This document shows, one piece after another, positions 8,139 to 16,684 of a stretch of DNA of 64,000 nt. The stretch spans positions 62,001 to 126,000 of the forward strand of contig NZ_MRDH01000039.1 of assembly GCF_002008225.1 (NCBI RefSeq), in the 5' to 3' direction. The DNA comes from Agrobacterium salinitolerans (GTDB lineage Bacteria; Pseudomonadota; Alphaproteobacteria; Rhizobiales; Rhizobiaceae). A model generated the notes under the pieces. The model saw only the letters and a list, made by a program, of their open reading frames with translations. It was not told where the DNA came from and searched no databases. A program made the position numbers and the translations under genes. How positions within the stretch are numbered: position 1 is the first letter of the stretch; each line of letters opens with the position of its first letter.

Positions 8139-8732
8139 ATGCCGAGACTGTTTACCGCCCTCGAAATTCCGCGCAATGCGGCTATGAGCCTCTCATTGTT
8201 GCGCGGTGGTCTGCCGGGAGCCCGGTGGATCGATGTGGAGAATTATCACATAACCCTGCGTTTTATCGGTGACATCGACGGTCGTACCGCAGATGAGGTC
8301 GTGGACAGGCTGGACCGGATCGACAGGCCGGAATTCCAGCTGAACCTCACCGGTATGGGGTCCTTCGGTTCCAAGAAACCGCATTCCATCTGGGCCGGGG
8401 TTTCTCCCTCGCCGGAAATGCATGCGCTTCAGGCGGAAATCGAGCGGATTTGCCAGAGGATCGGTCTCCCGCCCGATCCGCGCAAGTTCATGCCGCATGT
8501 CACGCTGGCGCGGTTGCGCTCCTCCCGCGTGGACGATGTGGTGCAGTATCTTTCCGGACGCGGCAACTTCCGCACCTCGCCCTTCACGGTCGGCCGTTTC
8601 GTGCTGATGTCGTCGAAGGAATCGGTGGGCGGTGGACCCTATATCGTTGAAGAGGCGTTTCCGCTTCATGAGGCGCGGTCCAGCTCCATCTTTTCGAGCA
8701 ACGATCTGCATCCTGCCAAGAGCATGTTGTAG
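8139..8732 (+). CDS. thpR: RNA 2',3'-cyclic phosphodiesterase (2H family)
   Basis: A 197-residue protein of the LigT/ThpR branch of the 2H phosphoesterases, which hydrolyse 2',3'-cyclic phosphate RNA ends and join tRNA halves in vitro. Both H-x-T-x motifs are present, HITLRFIG near residue 30 and HVTLARLR near 125. MPRLFTALEIP is a typical family start; the in-frame extension to 8094 lacks similarity, so I use the ATG at 8139. The last 22 codons overlap the 3' end of the convergent phosphatase gene by 67 bases. The tail SSSIFSSNDLHPAKSML looks like a read-through extension beyond the family core. Confidence 0.93.
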   Translation: MPRLFTALEIPRNAAMSLSLLRGGLPGARWIDVENYHITLRFIGDIDGRTADEVVDRLDRIDRPEFQLNLTGMGSFGSKKPHSIWAGVSPSPEMHALQAEIERICQRIGLPPDPRKFMPHVTLARLRSSRVDDVVQYLSGRGNFRTSPFTVGRFVLMSSKESVGGGPYIVEEAFPLHEARSSSIFSSNDLHPAKSML

Positions 8733-9145
8733 ACCTTGAGGAACCCGTCCTCGGCCCCGTAATAGGGGTCGGGGACGTTCTCGCGGCAGCCAGTGGCATA
8801 GTCCATGAAGAGATGGATCTTGTGTCGCTGCCTTTCCGGGCTCGATTGCAGCAGGTTCGCCAGATTGTTTTCGTCCATGGCGAGTATCAGGTCGAAGGTC
8901 TCGAAATCCGCGGGGGTGACCTGTCTCGCCCGCTGCCGGGAAATATGGACGCCATGCCGTCGCGCCATGGCGATGGACCGTGGATCGGGCGCGTCACCCG
9001 CGTGCCAGCCGCCGGTGCCGGCGGAATCGATGGTGAGCTGATCAGACATGGCCGCGCTGTCGGCAAGGCGTCTCAAAACCCCTTCGGCCAGCGGTGAACG
9101 GCAGATATTGCCCATGCAGACAAAAAGAATAGCTGTATGTTTCAT
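8666..9145 (-). CDS. Low-molecular-weight protein-tyrosine phosphatase
   Basis: A 159-residue cytoplasmic phosphatase. The P-loop is VCMGNICRSPLAEGVLRR (C-x5-R-S) near residue 10, and the general acid aspartate is in VPDPYYGAEDGF near residue 130, with the two tyrosines found in eukaryotic-like enzymes. Targets in bacteria include tyrosine kinases of polysaccharide export, but no such kinase is in this window, so the substrate is unknown. The 3' end overlaps thpR tail to tail by 67 bases. It is separately transcribed from the gap before the pterin dehydratase gene. The length is that of the family and nothing is missing. Confidence 0.96.
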   Translation of the reverse strand: MKHTAILFVCMGNICRSPLAEGVLRRLADSAAMSDQLTIDSAGTGGWHAGDAPDPRSIAMARRHGVHISRQRARQVTPADFETFDLILAMDENNLANLLQSSPERQRHKIHLFMDYATGCRENVPDPYYGAEDGFLKVYNMLLAGCRSLLEKMELDRAS

Positions 9146-9203
9146 GGATTGTGCGTCGATCCCGTCGTTGAAGCGTTAATGGGTCTCAAGCGGAGGTAAG
9201 TTC

Positions 9204-9509
9204 ATGAAATATCCCAGACTAGAGCCGGACGCCATCCGGCAGGCCCTGTCGAAACTAGAGGGCTGGTCCCTGCGCGAGGACGGAGCGGCTATCGTCCGTT
9301 CCTTCAAGTTTGCAAGCTTTGCGGAAGCCTTCGGTTTCATGGCCGAATCCGCACTTGTGGCGGAAAGGCTCAATCATCATCCCGAATGGTCCAATGTCTA
9401 TTCGCGGGTGAAGGTCTGCCTCACCACCCATGATTCGCAGGGTGTGACGGAGCGCGATTTTCTTCTGGCCGAGGCCATGCAGAAGGCGGCTGCGGCTCGA
9501 AGCAATTGA
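9204..9509 (+). CDS. phhB: 4a-hydroxytetrahydrobiopterin dehydratase
   Basis: A 101-residue pterin-4a-carbinolamine dehydratase, which recycles the pterin cofactor of aromatic amino acid hydroxylases. The active-site signature is visible as [33 protein letters not shown], with the H-H-P motif, the second-strand histidine and the final aspartate. Length matches the family. AAGCGGAGG lies about nine bases before the ATG. No hydroxylase gene is adjacent; orphan copies are widespread in bacteria and some act in molybdopterin metabolism, so the physiological role here is uncertain. The DUF1232 gene follows after 51 bases on the same strand. Confidence 0.95.
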   Translation: MKYPRLEPDAIRQALSKLEGWSLREDGAAIVRSFKFASFAEAFGFMAESALVAERLNHHPEWSNVYSRVKVCLTTHDSQGVTERDFLLAEAMQKAAAARSN

Positions 9510-9560
9510 ACGGCGGAGCTTAAATCCCATATAATAGCCGTGACCGGAGGACCGTCGATC

Positions 9561-9941
9561 ATGGATGATGTGAAAATCGGTGAAATTCTTCTGCCTGGTG
9601 AAGCCGACAGGCGGGAGGAGCGCGAGAACGTCGTGCGTGCGAAATTCTGGCCCAAGCTGAAGCGCGTGATGTCGAAGGTACCTTTCGCACGCGATGCGGC
9701 GGCGGCCTATTATTGCGCGATCGACCGCGATACGCCGCTGCGCGCCAAGGGTATCATCCTGGCGGCGCTCGCCTATTTCATCATGCCGATGGATGCCGTG
9801 CCGGATGTGCTGGCCGTTATCGGATTCACTGACGACATCGCCGTCATCACGGCAGCGCTCGCTATGATCCGCGCCCATATCAAGATGGAGCACTACGAGG
9901 CGGCTGACGCCATGCTGAAACGGCAGCAGGAAGCCGGGTAA
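9561..9941 (+). CDS. YkvA family (DUF1232) membrane protein
   Basis: A 126-residue protein of the YkvA/DUF1232 family, of unknown function. The domain core is DTPLRAKGIILAALAYFIMPMDAVPDVLAVIGFTDDIAVI, with the typical P-x-D-x-x-P-D and D-D pattern in two short hydrophobic helices, suggesting membrane association. The ATG at 9561 follows GGAGG at 9545-9549; an in-frame GTG at 9540 would place that Shine-Dalgarno inside the gene. It probably shares a transcript with the pterin dehydratase gene 51 bases upstream. No catalytic residue is recognised. Confidence 0.9.
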   Translation: MDDVKIGEILLPGEADRREERENVVRAKFWPKLKRVMSKVPFARDAAAAYYCAIDRDTPLRAKGIILAALAYFIMPMDAVPDVLAVIGFTDDIAVITAALAMIRAHIKMEHYEAADAMLKRQQEAG

Positions 9942-10237
9942 CGCCTCTGTGATCTGCCTGTTCGGGCGAGCCTGACGGGCGACAAATTCTTGCCTGAATT
10001 TATGTGTCATACACACGAAAGAAGGGTGTTTCGCACCTTTCTCCTCAGGGCGTCGGGAGTCGCCAATCTGTAACACCGCAAGACGTTTCCGGCATTTTAT
10101 GCGTGTTGTTGACGGTTTGGTAACCGCTTCCCGACCACAATGAGAAAAGACGATCCGCACCTGAACGTGGCCGATCCAGAAACTGGGCTCGCCGATGCTT
10201 CGGGCCAATGGAAGACAATAACCCGGCAGGAAATTCA
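9942..10237. other. 296-base intergenic region before the IalB-family gene
   Basis: No gene seen. An imperfect hairpin (about 10019-10043, loop TTTCG) may end the previous transcript. TTGACG at 10109-10114 could be a -35 element but no good -10 follows. GGCAGGA at 10225-10231 is the ribosome-binding site of the next gene. Confidence 0.4.
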
Positions 10238-10741
10238 ATGTTTGTAAGAAGTGTAGCAACCGCAGCGGCCATTTTGCTGACCAGCGTCGGCGTAGCATCT
10301 GCACAGTCGCCCACGCGCATCCAGCAGTTCAATGCATGGGGTGCCTATTCGTACAAATCGGGCAACAGCACCGTCTGCTACGTTCTTTCCATTCCGACCG
10401 CCAAGGAGCCGGCAAATGTCGACCACGGCGATATTTTTTTCATCGTCTCGCAACGTCCGGGTCAGAACATTTCCTATGAGCCGCAGGCCATGGTGGGTTA
10501 TCCGCTCAAGCAGGGTTCCAAGGTTAATGTGACGATCGACAACAAGAACTTCGTCATGTTCACCAAGGACAAGGCCGCCTGGGTTGAAAACGCCGCCGAA
10601 GAACCGGCGCTTGTGGCGGCCATGAAGGGCGGCAGGTCCATGACCGTCAAGGCCACCTCCGGCCGTGGCACCGCGACATCCTATTCCTATTCGCTGTCGG
10701 GTATTTCGGCGGCTCTCAAGCAGATCGAGAGCTGCAAATAA
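10238..10741 (+). CDS. Invasion-associated locus B (IalB) family secreted protein
   Basis: A 167-residue exported protein of the IalB family, named for a Bartonella invasion factor but common in non-pathogenic Rhizobiales, where its function is not established. The N-terminus MFVRSVATAAAILLTSVGVASAQ is a signal peptide. The mature part holds WGAYSYKSGNSTVCYVLS, a cysteine pairing candidate with the C-terminal IESCK cysteine, and YPLKQGSKVNVTIDN and AMKGGRSMTVKATSGRGT typical of the family beta-sandwich. The ATG at 10238 follows GGCAGGA; a 10-residue in-frame extension to 10208 is rejected because it would precede the signal peptide. A strong terminator follows, so it is monocistronic. Confidence 0.92.
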   Translation: MFVRSVATAAAILLTSVGVASAQSPTRIQQFNAWGAYSYKSGNSTVCYVLSIPTAKEPANVDHGDIFFIVSQRPGQNISYEPQAMVGYPLKQGSKVNVTIDNKNFVMFTKDKAAWVENAAEEPALVAAMKGGRSMTVKATSGRGTATSYSYSLSGISAALKQIESCK

Positions 10742-10765
10742 TCCTGACACCGTATTGTGTCTGAC

Positions 10766-10800
10766 AATGGCCGGTCCTTGACCGGCCATTTGCGTTTTTA
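10766..10800 (+). terminator. Terminator of the IalB-family gene
   Basis: A perfect 10-bp stem (10766-10775 with 10781-10790) with a CCTTG loop, then TGCGTTTTTA. It sits 24 bases after the stop. Confidence 0.9.
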
Positions 10801-10833
10801 CTTGTTTGATGCTAAAGGCGCGGCAACATTGAC

Positions 10834-10861
10834 AGGCGGATGCGCGAAAACTGCTCCGCCT
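10834..10861 (+). repeat. Stem-loop in the rlmN leader
   Basis: AGGCGGA (10834-10840) pairs with TCCGCCT (10855-10861) around a 14-base loop, followed by TTGATTTTC. It lies 80 bases before rlmN and resembles a weak terminator or attenuator. Confidence 0.35.
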
Positions 10862-10941
10862 TTGATTTTCTCGACATGCAGACGATTTTCCGCCTATCCG
10901 AAAGGCCGGTCGTGCGATGCATGGAATGATGGGATAGCGTA

Positions 10942-12180
10942 ATGTCTGTAATGCAAGCCCCTGCCGGCCTGGCAGTCAAAACGCCGTTGATCGCCAATAG
11001 CGATCTGATGTCCGGTAAGCCGTCGCTGATCGGCATGACCCGTGAGGAAATGGGTGAGGCGCTTTCGGAAATCGGCGTGCCGCAGAAGCAGGTGAAGATG
11101 CGCGTCAGCCAGTTGTGGAACTGGCTTTATGTGCGCGGCGTCTCCGATTTCGACAATATGACCAATGTCGCCAAGGAGCTTCGCGAGAAGCTGAAGGCGG
11201 CCTTTACCATCGCCCGTCCGGAAATTGTCGAGGAACAGATTTCCAATGACGGCACCCGCAAATGGCTGATGCGGTTCCCACCGCGCGGTGCGGGACGTCC
11301 GGTCGAAATCGAGACGGTCTATATTCCCGAAGAGGGTCGCGGTACGCTGTGCATTTCAAGCCAGGTGGGCTGTTCGCTGACCTGTTCCTTCTGTCACACC
11401 GGCACCCAGCGCCTCGTGCGCAACCTGACGGCTGAGGAGATCCTTTCCCAGCTTCTGCTGGCACGCGATCGGCTCGGTGATTTTCCCGACGGTTCGACGC
11501 CGGTCGGCGCTTATGTGCCGAGCGAAGGCCGCAAGGTTTCCAACATCGTGATGATGGGCATGGGCGAGCCGCTCTATAATTTCGAGCATGTGAAGACCGC
11601 GCTTTTGATCGCCACCGATGGCGATGGCCTTTCGCTCTCCAAGCGTCGCGTCACGCTCTCCACATCGGGCGTTGTGCCGGAAATCTTCCGCACCGGCGAT
11701 GAGATCGGCGTCATGCTGGCGATTTCGCTGCATGCGGTGCGCGACGAGCTGCGCGACCTGCTGGTGCCGATCAACAAGAAATATCCGCTGAAGGAACTGA
11801 TCGAGGCCTGCCGCAAATATCCGGGCCTCTCCAACGCCCGTCGCATCACCTTCGAATATGTGATGCTGAAGGATGTCAATGACAGTCTGGAAGACGCCAA
11901 GATGCTGGTGCAGCTTTTGAAGGGCGTCCCGGCCAAGATCAACCTCATTCCGTTCAACCCATGGCCGGGCACGAACTATCAGTGCTCGGACTGGGCGCAG
12001 ATCGAGAAGTTCGCCGATTTCATCAATCAGGCCGGTTATGCTTCGCCGATCCGCACGCCGCGCGGTCGCGATATTCTCGCCGCTTGCGGCCAGTTGAAGT
12101 CGGAATCGGAACGGATGCGCAAGACCGAAAGGCTGGCTTTCGAGGCGATGATGATCGCCAACCACGGCGCGGATGACTGA
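10942..12180 (+). CDS. rlmN: 23S rRNA (adenine-2503-C2)/tRNA-A37 methyltransferase RlmN
   Basis: A 412-residue radical-SAM enzyme that makes 2-methyladenosine at A2503 of 23S rRNA and A37 of some tRNAs. The radical-SAM cluster motif is [12 protein letters not shown] (C-x3-C-x2-C) near residue 145. [11 protein letters not shown] and the RRVTLSTSG stretch are RlmN hallmarks; the C-terminal [15 protein letters not shown] carries the cysteine that forms the methyl-transfer thiohemiacetal. The ATG at 10942 gives an N-terminal extension of about 30 residues relative to E. coli (a second possible start is the ATG at 11035), which is usual in Rhizobiales. It stands 109 bases before the TrpXYZ-type importer and is probably transcribed apart from it. 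Confidence 0.97.
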   Translation: MSVMQAPAGLAVKTPLIANSDLMSGKPSLIGMTREEMGEALSEIGVPQKQVKMRVSQLWNWLYVRGVSDFDNMTNVAKELREKLKAAFTIARPEIVEEQISNDGTRKWLMRFPPRGAGRPVEIETVYIPEEGRGTLCISSQVGCSLTCSFCHTGTQRLVRNLTAEEILSQLLLARDRLGDFPDGSTPVGAYVPSEGRKVSNIVMMGMGEPLYNFEHVKTALLIATDGDGLSLSKRRVTLSTSGVVPEIFRTGDEIGVMLAISLHAVRDELRDLLVPINKKYPLKELIEACRKYPGLSNARRITFEYVMLKDVNDSLEDAKMLVQLLKGVPAKINLIPFNPWPGTNYQCSDWAQIEKFADFINQAGYASPIRTPRGRDILAACGQLKSESERMRKTERLAFEAMMIANHGADD

Positions 12181-12289
12181 ATAAGCCGCAATTGCCGCCT
12201 GAAAGCTTGTTTTGCAGTGGTTCTCCGATTGATTTCGGGCTGTCTTGTTCCTAAGAAGACGAAAACAGGGAACCAACAGGAGGATATCC

Positions 12290-13243
12290 ATGCGCGCATT
12301 CATTCTGGCTCTCGCCGCCGCGAGCGCCCTCGTTCTGCCGGCCAAGGCTGAAAACGTCACCGTTGCTGTCACCGCCATCGTCGAACATCCGGCGCTTGAC
12401 GCCGCCCGTGACGGCGTCAAGGCCGCGCTTGCCGAAGCCGGTTACAAGGAAGGTGAGAACCTCAAGTTCCTTTATGAGTCCGCGCAGGGCAATCCCGGCA
12501 CCGCCGCGCAGATCGCGCGCCAGTTCGTTGGCGATGCGCCGAACGTCATCGTGCCGATCTCCACGCCGTCCGCGCAGGCCGTCGTTGCCGCCACGCGCGA
12601 CATTCCGGTTGTCTTCACGGCGGTTTCCGACCCGGTCGGCGCACAGCTCGTCAAGGACATGCAAAAGCCCGGCCGCAACGTGACCGGCCTTTCGGACATG
12701 CTCCCGGTTGGCGAACATCTGGCGCTCATCAAGGAAATCTCCCCGAACGCCAAGTCCATCGGTTTCATCTACAATTCGGCCGAGGCCAATTCCGTATCGA
12801 CGCTCGCCCTCTTGAAGGCTGAGGCTGAGAAAGCGGGTCTCAAGGTTGTTGAATCCGTCGCCACCAAATCGGCAGAAGTGCAGGGTGCAACCCGCGCACT
12901 GGTCGGCAAGGCCGATGTGATCTACGTTCCGACCGACAACACTATCGTTTCCGCTTTCGAAGCGGCTGCCGGTGTTGCTTCCGAAGCCAAGATCCCGCTT
13001 TACGCGGCCGATACGGATTCGGTCGCCCGCGGTGCGGTTGCCGCCCTCGGCTTCAACTATTTCGACGTTGGCAAACAGACCGGCGCCGTCGTTGTCCGCA
13101 TTCTCAAGGGTGAAAAGCCGGGCGATATTCCGGCAACCGTTGCTGTCGGCACTGATCTGGTGATCAACAAGAAGGCCGCCGAAAAAGCCGGCGTCACCTT
13201 CCCGGAAAGCGTCACCAAGCGCGCCACCAAGGTCATCGACTGA
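12290..13243 (+). CDS. ABC transporter substrate-binding protein (TrpX/ABC_sub_bind family)
   Basis: A 317-residue exported binding protein for the following permease and ATPase. MRAFILALAAASALVLPAKAEN is the signal peptide. The mature protein has the ABC_sub_bind layout, with TAIVEHPALDAARDGVK, VPISTPSAQAVVAATRDIPVVFTAVSDPVGAQLV and VGEHLALIKEISPNAKSIGF. Some family members (TrpX) bind tryptophan or tyrosine, others unidentified ligands, so the substrate is not settled. The ATG at 12290 follows AGGAGGAT. A stem-loop after the stop (13262-13290) probably trims the transcript so that the binding protein is made in excess over the membrane parts. Confidence 0.93.
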   Translation: MRAFILALAAASALVLPAKAENVTVAVTAIVEHPALDAARDGVKAALAEAGYKEGENLKFLYESAQGNPGTAAQIARQFVGDAPNVIVPISTPSAQAVVAATRDIPVVFTAVSDPVGAQLVKDMQKPGRNVTGLSDMLPVGEHLALIKEISPNAKSIGFIYNSAEANSVSTLALLKAEAEKAGLKVVESVATKSAEVQGATRALVGKADVIYVPTDNTIVSAFEAAAGVASEAKIPLYAADTDSVARGAVAALGFNYFDVGKQTGAVVVRILKGEKPGDIPATVAVGTDLVINKKAAEKAGVTFPESVTKRATKVID

Positions 13244-13261
13244 ACCGAAACCAGACTGAAT

Positions 13262-13292
13262 AACGGGCGGCGGCAAATTCGCCGCCCGTTTT
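13262..13292 (+). terminator. Intercistronic stem-loop after the binding-protein gene
   Basis: A perfect 11-bp GC-rich stem (13262-13272 with 13280-13290) and a 7-base loop, followed by TT only. It lies between genes of one transporter, so a partial terminator or 3'-end stabiliser is more likely than full termination. Confidence 0.7.
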
Positions 13293-13350
13293 ACGTGGCG
13301 CGAGACAGCACCCGAATCCGCCTGATGGCGGCAATAACAAGGACATTACC

Positions 13351-14232
13351 GTGAGCCAAATCGCCTTCTGGGGCGCCGTGGAGCTGGGACTGGTCTTCGC
13401 TTTCGTGGCGATCGGCGTTTATCTCGCTTTCCGTGTGCTTGATTTTCCTGACTTGACCGTGGACGGTTCGTTTCCGCTCGGCGCCGCCGTGGCTGCCGTG
13501 CTGATCATCGCCGGTCTGAATGCCTGGGTTGCGACGGCGATTGCGATGGTGGCCGGTGCCGCCGCCGGCATCGTGACCGCCACCCTCAACGTTCGTTTCA
13601 AAATCCTCAACCTGCTTGCGTCGATCCTGACGATGATCGCGCTGTTTTCCGTCAATCTGCGCGTGATGGGAAAGCCGAATGTGGCGCTGCTCAATCAGGA
13701 TACGATGATATCGCCGTTTTACGGCCTCGGCCTGTCGGAATATCTGGTGCGGCCGCTTTTCGTCGGCGCGCTGGTGCTGGCCGCGGTCATCCTCGTCTGG
13801 CGTTTTCTTGAAAGCGATGCGGGCCTTGCTATGCGCGCGACGGGCGCCAATGCCCGGATGGCGCGGGCGCAGGGGGTGAAGACAGGTAACCAGATCTACC
13901 TCGGCATGGCGCTTTCGAATGCCCTGGTCGCTCTCGGCGGCGCGCTGTTCGCGCAGACCAATGGTTTTGCGGATGTGACCTCCGGTGTCGGCACTATCGT
14001 TGTCGGGCTTGCGGCCGTCATCATCGGCGAAACACTGTTCGGCGCGCGCGGTATTCTGGTCGCGCTGATCGGCTGTGTCTTCGGCTCCATCGCCTATCGT
14101 CTCGCCATCCAGCTCGCTCTGTCGAGCGATGTGCTGGGCCTCAAGGCGTCCGATCTCAATTTCGTAACGGCGGTATTGGTGGCCATCGCATTGATCCTGC
14201 CCCGACTGCGCCGCGGGGGAGCAACATCGTGA
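13351..14232 (+). CDS. ABC transporter permease (TrpY-like, branched-chain type)
   Basis: A 293-residue membrane permease of the BPD_transp_2 (LivH-like) class with about eight to nine hydrophobic segments. Markers are YLAFRVLDFPDLTVDGSFPLGAA near residue 25, ATLNVRFKILNLLASILTMIALFSVNLRVMGKPN and the ATPase-contact loop AMRATGANARMARAQGV near residue 160. The gene starts with GTG at 13351. Its stop overlaps the start of the ATPase gene by four bases (GTGA), so translation is coupled. It completes a three-gene importer with the upstream binding protein. Substrate unknown; tryptophan or another aromatic compound is the family precedent. Confidence 0.94.
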   Translation: MSQIAFWGAVELGLVFAFVAIGVYLAFRVLDFPDLTVDGSFPLGAAVAAVLIIAGLNAWVATAIAMVAGAAAGIVTATLNVRFKILNLLASILTMIALFSVNLRVMGKPNVALLNQDTMISPFYGLGLSEYLVRPLFVGALVLAAVILVWRFLESDAGLAMRATGANARMARAQGVKTGNQIYLGMALSNALVALGGALFAQTNGFADVTSGVGTIVVGLAAVIIGETLFGARGILVALIGCVFGSIAYRLAIQLALSSDVLGLKASDLNFVTAVLVAIALILPRLRRGGATS

Positions 14233-15023
14233 TTTCCCTTTCCGATATTCAAGTTGTCTTCGGGCGCGGCACGCCGCTGCAGAAGCAGGCGCTCTCCAAG
14301 ATCGACCTCACTATTGAGGATGGCTCCTTCGTCACCGTCATCGGCTCGAATGGCGCCGGCAAATCGACGCTGCTCGGCGTTCTCGCCGGTGATGTCCTGC
14401 CGACGGCGGGCAAGGTGATGATCGGCGGCGCCGATGTAACCCGCAAACCGACCGCCAGCCGGGCGGGGCGGGTGGCGCGCGTGTTTCAGGACCCGCTGGC
14501 GGGCAGCTGCGGCGCGCTCACCATCGAGGAAAATCTGGCGCTGGCGGCGTCGCGCGGCACGCGTCGCGGCCTTTTGCCGGCGCTTGGGCGTGGTCGGCGG
14601 GATTTCTTCAAGGAGCGCATCGCCTCGCTCAATCTCGGGCTGGAAAATCGTCTGAAGGACCGCATGGACCTTCTGTCCGGCGGTCAGAGGCAGGCAGTCT
14701 CGCTCGTCATGGCGACGCTGTCCGGCTCGGACGTGCTGCTGCTGGATGAACATACGGCGGCACTCGATCCCGGCATGGCCGAATTCGTGATGGAGTTGAC
14801 CCGCAAGGTGGTGTCGGAGCGCAAGCTGACGACGCTGATGGTTACCCACTCCATGCGTCAGGCGCTGGATTATGGTAGCCGCACGATCATGCTGCATGCC
14901 GGTGAGATCGTGCTCGACGTTTCCGGCGACAGCCGCAGGGATCTCGAGGTCGAAGATTTGATCGACATGTTCCGCAAGATACGCGGCCAGAAGCTCGATG
15001 ACGATGAGTTGCTGATCGGTTGA
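14229..15023 (+). CDS. ABC transporter ATP-binding protein (TrpZ-like)
   Basis: A 264-residue ATPase for the preceding permease. Walker A is GSNGAGKST near residue 38, the signature LSGGQRQAVSL near 152, Walker B VLLLDEHTAALDP, and the switch histidine is in MVTHS. A histidine replaces the usual proline after the Walker B glutamate (DEHTAALD), as in TrpZ-type proteins. The GTG start overlaps the permease stop. A strong terminator begins six bases after the stop, so this ends the importer operon. Confidence 0.95.
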   Translation: MISLSDIQVVFGRGTPLQKQALSKIDLTIEDGSFVTVIGSNGAGKSTLLGVLAGDVLPTAGKVMIGGADVTRKPTASRAGRVARVFQDPLAGSCGALTIEENLALAASRGTRRGLLPALGRGRRDFFKERIASLNLGLENRLKDRMDLLSGGQRQAVSLVMATLSGSDVLLLDEHTAALDPGMAEFVMELTRKVVSERKLTTLMVTHSMRQALDYGSRTIMLHAGEIVLDVSGDSRRDLEVEDLIDMFRKIRGQKLDDDELLIG

Positions 15024-15028
15024 TTGTA

Positions 15029-15056
15029 AAAAAGGCGCCGTAGGGCGCCTTTTTGT
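15029..15056. terminator. Bidirectional terminator
   Basis: An 11-bp stem (15029-15039 with 15044-15054) with a GTAG loop, five As before and five Ts after. It lies between the importer operon and the convergent LysE gene. Confidence 0.9.
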
Positions 15057-15061
15057 TGCCG

Positions 15062-15709
15062 TCAGCGCGCCTGCGTGAAGAAAATCTTGACGGCGAAAAG
15101 CGAAAAGACACCTGCGATCGTATAATCCAGTCCGCGCAGAATTTTCCGGTTGCGTTGCAGCCAGGCTGAAAGAACATCTGCCGCGATTACGATGCCGATG
15201 CCGATCGGCAGCGCGACGATGATCGACCAGATGCCGAGGAAGATCAGCTTGCCGGTCACATGCGGATCGGATGCGCTGACGAATTGCGGCAGGAAGGTCA
15301 TGAAAAAGATGATGATCTTCGGGTTCAGCAGGTTGACCCAGATGCCGTTCAGCAGCGCCGACTTCAGGGAGGACTGCGATTTTTCGCCGGCGCTTTTCAC
15401 CATCACGAAATCCGAGCCTTTGCGGATTGCCTGGATGGCGAGCCAGACCAGATAGGCGGCTCCGCCGGTCTTCAGGATCATGAAAGCCGTCGGCGAGGCG
15501 ACGATGAGGGCGGCGACGCCGAAGGCGACGAGCATCGTGTGCACGGTAATGCCGATATTGGTTCCCAGAAGCGTCATGAAACCTGCCGTCCGGCCCTCAC
15601 GCAGGGAGCGGCTGATCCAAAGCGTCATGTCAGGCCCCGGGGTCACAGCCAGAAGGAGAATGGCAATGGTGAAGGCGATCAATGTCGGCAGGCTGGGAAC
15701 GAAATCCAT
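15062..15709 (-). CDS. LysE/RhtB family amino-acid exporter
   Basis: A 215-residue inner-membrane exporter of the LysE/RhtB family, which expels amino acids or related metabolites. The N-terminal helix and signature AIAILLLAVTPGPDMTLWISRSLREGRTAGFMTLLGTNIG are typical, with TGGAAYLVWLAIQAIRKG and FLNGIWVNLLNPKIIIFF-type helix 3-4 residues (here LLNGIWVNLLNPKIIIFFM). About six membrane segments. The substrate cannot be read from the sequence. It is convergent with the ABC importer operon, sharing a terminator, and lies 171 bases after the dehydrogenase gene on the same strand, separated from it by a stem-loop. Confidence 0.95.
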   Translation of the reverse strand: MDFVPSLPTLIAFTIAILLLAVTPGPDMTLWISRSLREGRTAGFMTLLGTNIGITVHTMLVAFGVAALIVASPTAFMILKTGGAAYLVWLAIQAIRKGSDFVMVKSAGEKSQSSLKSALLNGIWVNLLNPKIIIFFMTFLPQFVSASDPHVTGKLIFLGIWSIIVALPIGIGIVIAADVLSAWLQRNRKILRGLDYTIAGVFSLFAVKIFFTQAR

Positions 15710-15793
15710 CGCGGCACCCGTAAAAGCTGGAGATTGCCGTGCTTAACGCGGTTTCGCATTTCTGCCAATGCTTTTGAGCACTGACGCGAAAGA

Positions 15794-15819
15794 CCGCCGC
15801 AATGGTTACATCGCGGCGG
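15794..15819 (-). terminator. Stem-loop after the dehydrogenase gene
   Basis: An 11-bp stem with one mismatch (15794-15804 with 15809-15819) and a GTTA loop, 62 bases past the dehydrogenase stop; on the minus strand it is followed by TCTTTC. Likely a weak terminator. Confidence 0.5.
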
Positions 15820-15880
15820 CCCGGAACATTCAGTTTTTCAGGAAGCTGATGAAGGCGGCGGAATATTCCGTGTGCCAGCG

Positions 15881-16684
15881 CTATAGCGGCGGACGGTTCT
15901 GGACGATGTCATAGGCCGCCCAGAGAATGCGCTTTTCATCGGTCGGTCGGTCCACCTCGCCATCCGGGCAAAGAATGTAGAAATCGCCCCGACCGATGCT
16001 TTCAACCATGAAATCGACGGTCTGTTCGCCGGTCCATGCGCCTTTAGGCTTTTCTGTCCTGCCATGGGCGGTGAGGCCGGTGAAGACGAAGCCGGGGATC
16101 AGCAGATGAGCGGAAACCGAGCTGTTCGGTAGGTTACGCAATTCGTGCTGAAGCGCCTCCGTGAAGGTTTTGACGCCGGACTTCGAGACATTATAGGCCG
16201 GATCGCCGGGAGGCGTGGTGATGCCCTGCTTCGAGCCGGTATTGACGATGAGCGCCGGCTCGCCATGGGCGATCATGCCCTGCCCGAAAACACGGCTGCC
16301 GTTCACGACACCCATCAGATTGACGTTGATGATATTTTCCCAATTGGCCTGTGGACCGAAAATGGCGCTGCCGGGCTGGATGCCGGCATTGTTCATCAGG
16401 ACGTGAACGCGTCCGAAACGCTGGATCACGGCGCGCTCCAGCGCCTCCAGTTCATCGAGCCTGGATATGTCGGTCGGAATGGCGACAACCTGCGCTTCGC
16501 CGTTCTTGGCAACGGCCACAATATCCGCATGGGCTGCGGCAAGCCTCTCGCCGTCGAGATCGACGAGCACGACACTCATGCCGAAACCGGCGAATTTGCG
16601 GGCTGCGGCAAGTCCGATGCCGGAGGCAGCGCCGGTGATGACGGCGACATTATCTTCCTTGAATGCGGGGTGGATAGTCGTCAT
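15881..16684 (-). CDS. Short-chain dehydrogenase/reductase
   Basis: A 267-residue classical SDR oxidoreductase. The nucleotide-binding motif is TGAASGIG near residue 18, followed by VVLVDLDG, whose aspartate suggests NAD(H) preference, and NNAGIQ. The active site is TGSKQGIT with its serine shifted to VNTGS, then Y-x3-K in YNVSKSGVK. PGFVFTGL follows. I chose the ATG at 16684 because GGAGAG lies five bases upstream; the in-frame extension to 16768 has no similarity. Substrate unknown. It is divergent from argG across a 315-base gap and not obviously part of an operon. Confidence 0.93.
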   Translation of the reverse strand: MTTIHPAFKEDNVAVITGAASGIGLAAARKFAGFGMSVVLVDLDGERLAAAHADIVAVAKNGEAQVVAIPTDISRLDELEALERAVIQRFGRVHVLMNNAGIQPGSAIFGPQANWENIINVNLMGVVNGSRVFGQGMIAHGEPALIVNTGSKQGITTPPGDPAYNVSKSGVKTFTEALQHELRNLPNSSVSAHLLIPGFVFTGLTAHGRTEKPKGAWTGEQTVDFMVESIGRGDFYILCPDGEVDRPTDEKRILWAAYDIVQNRPPL

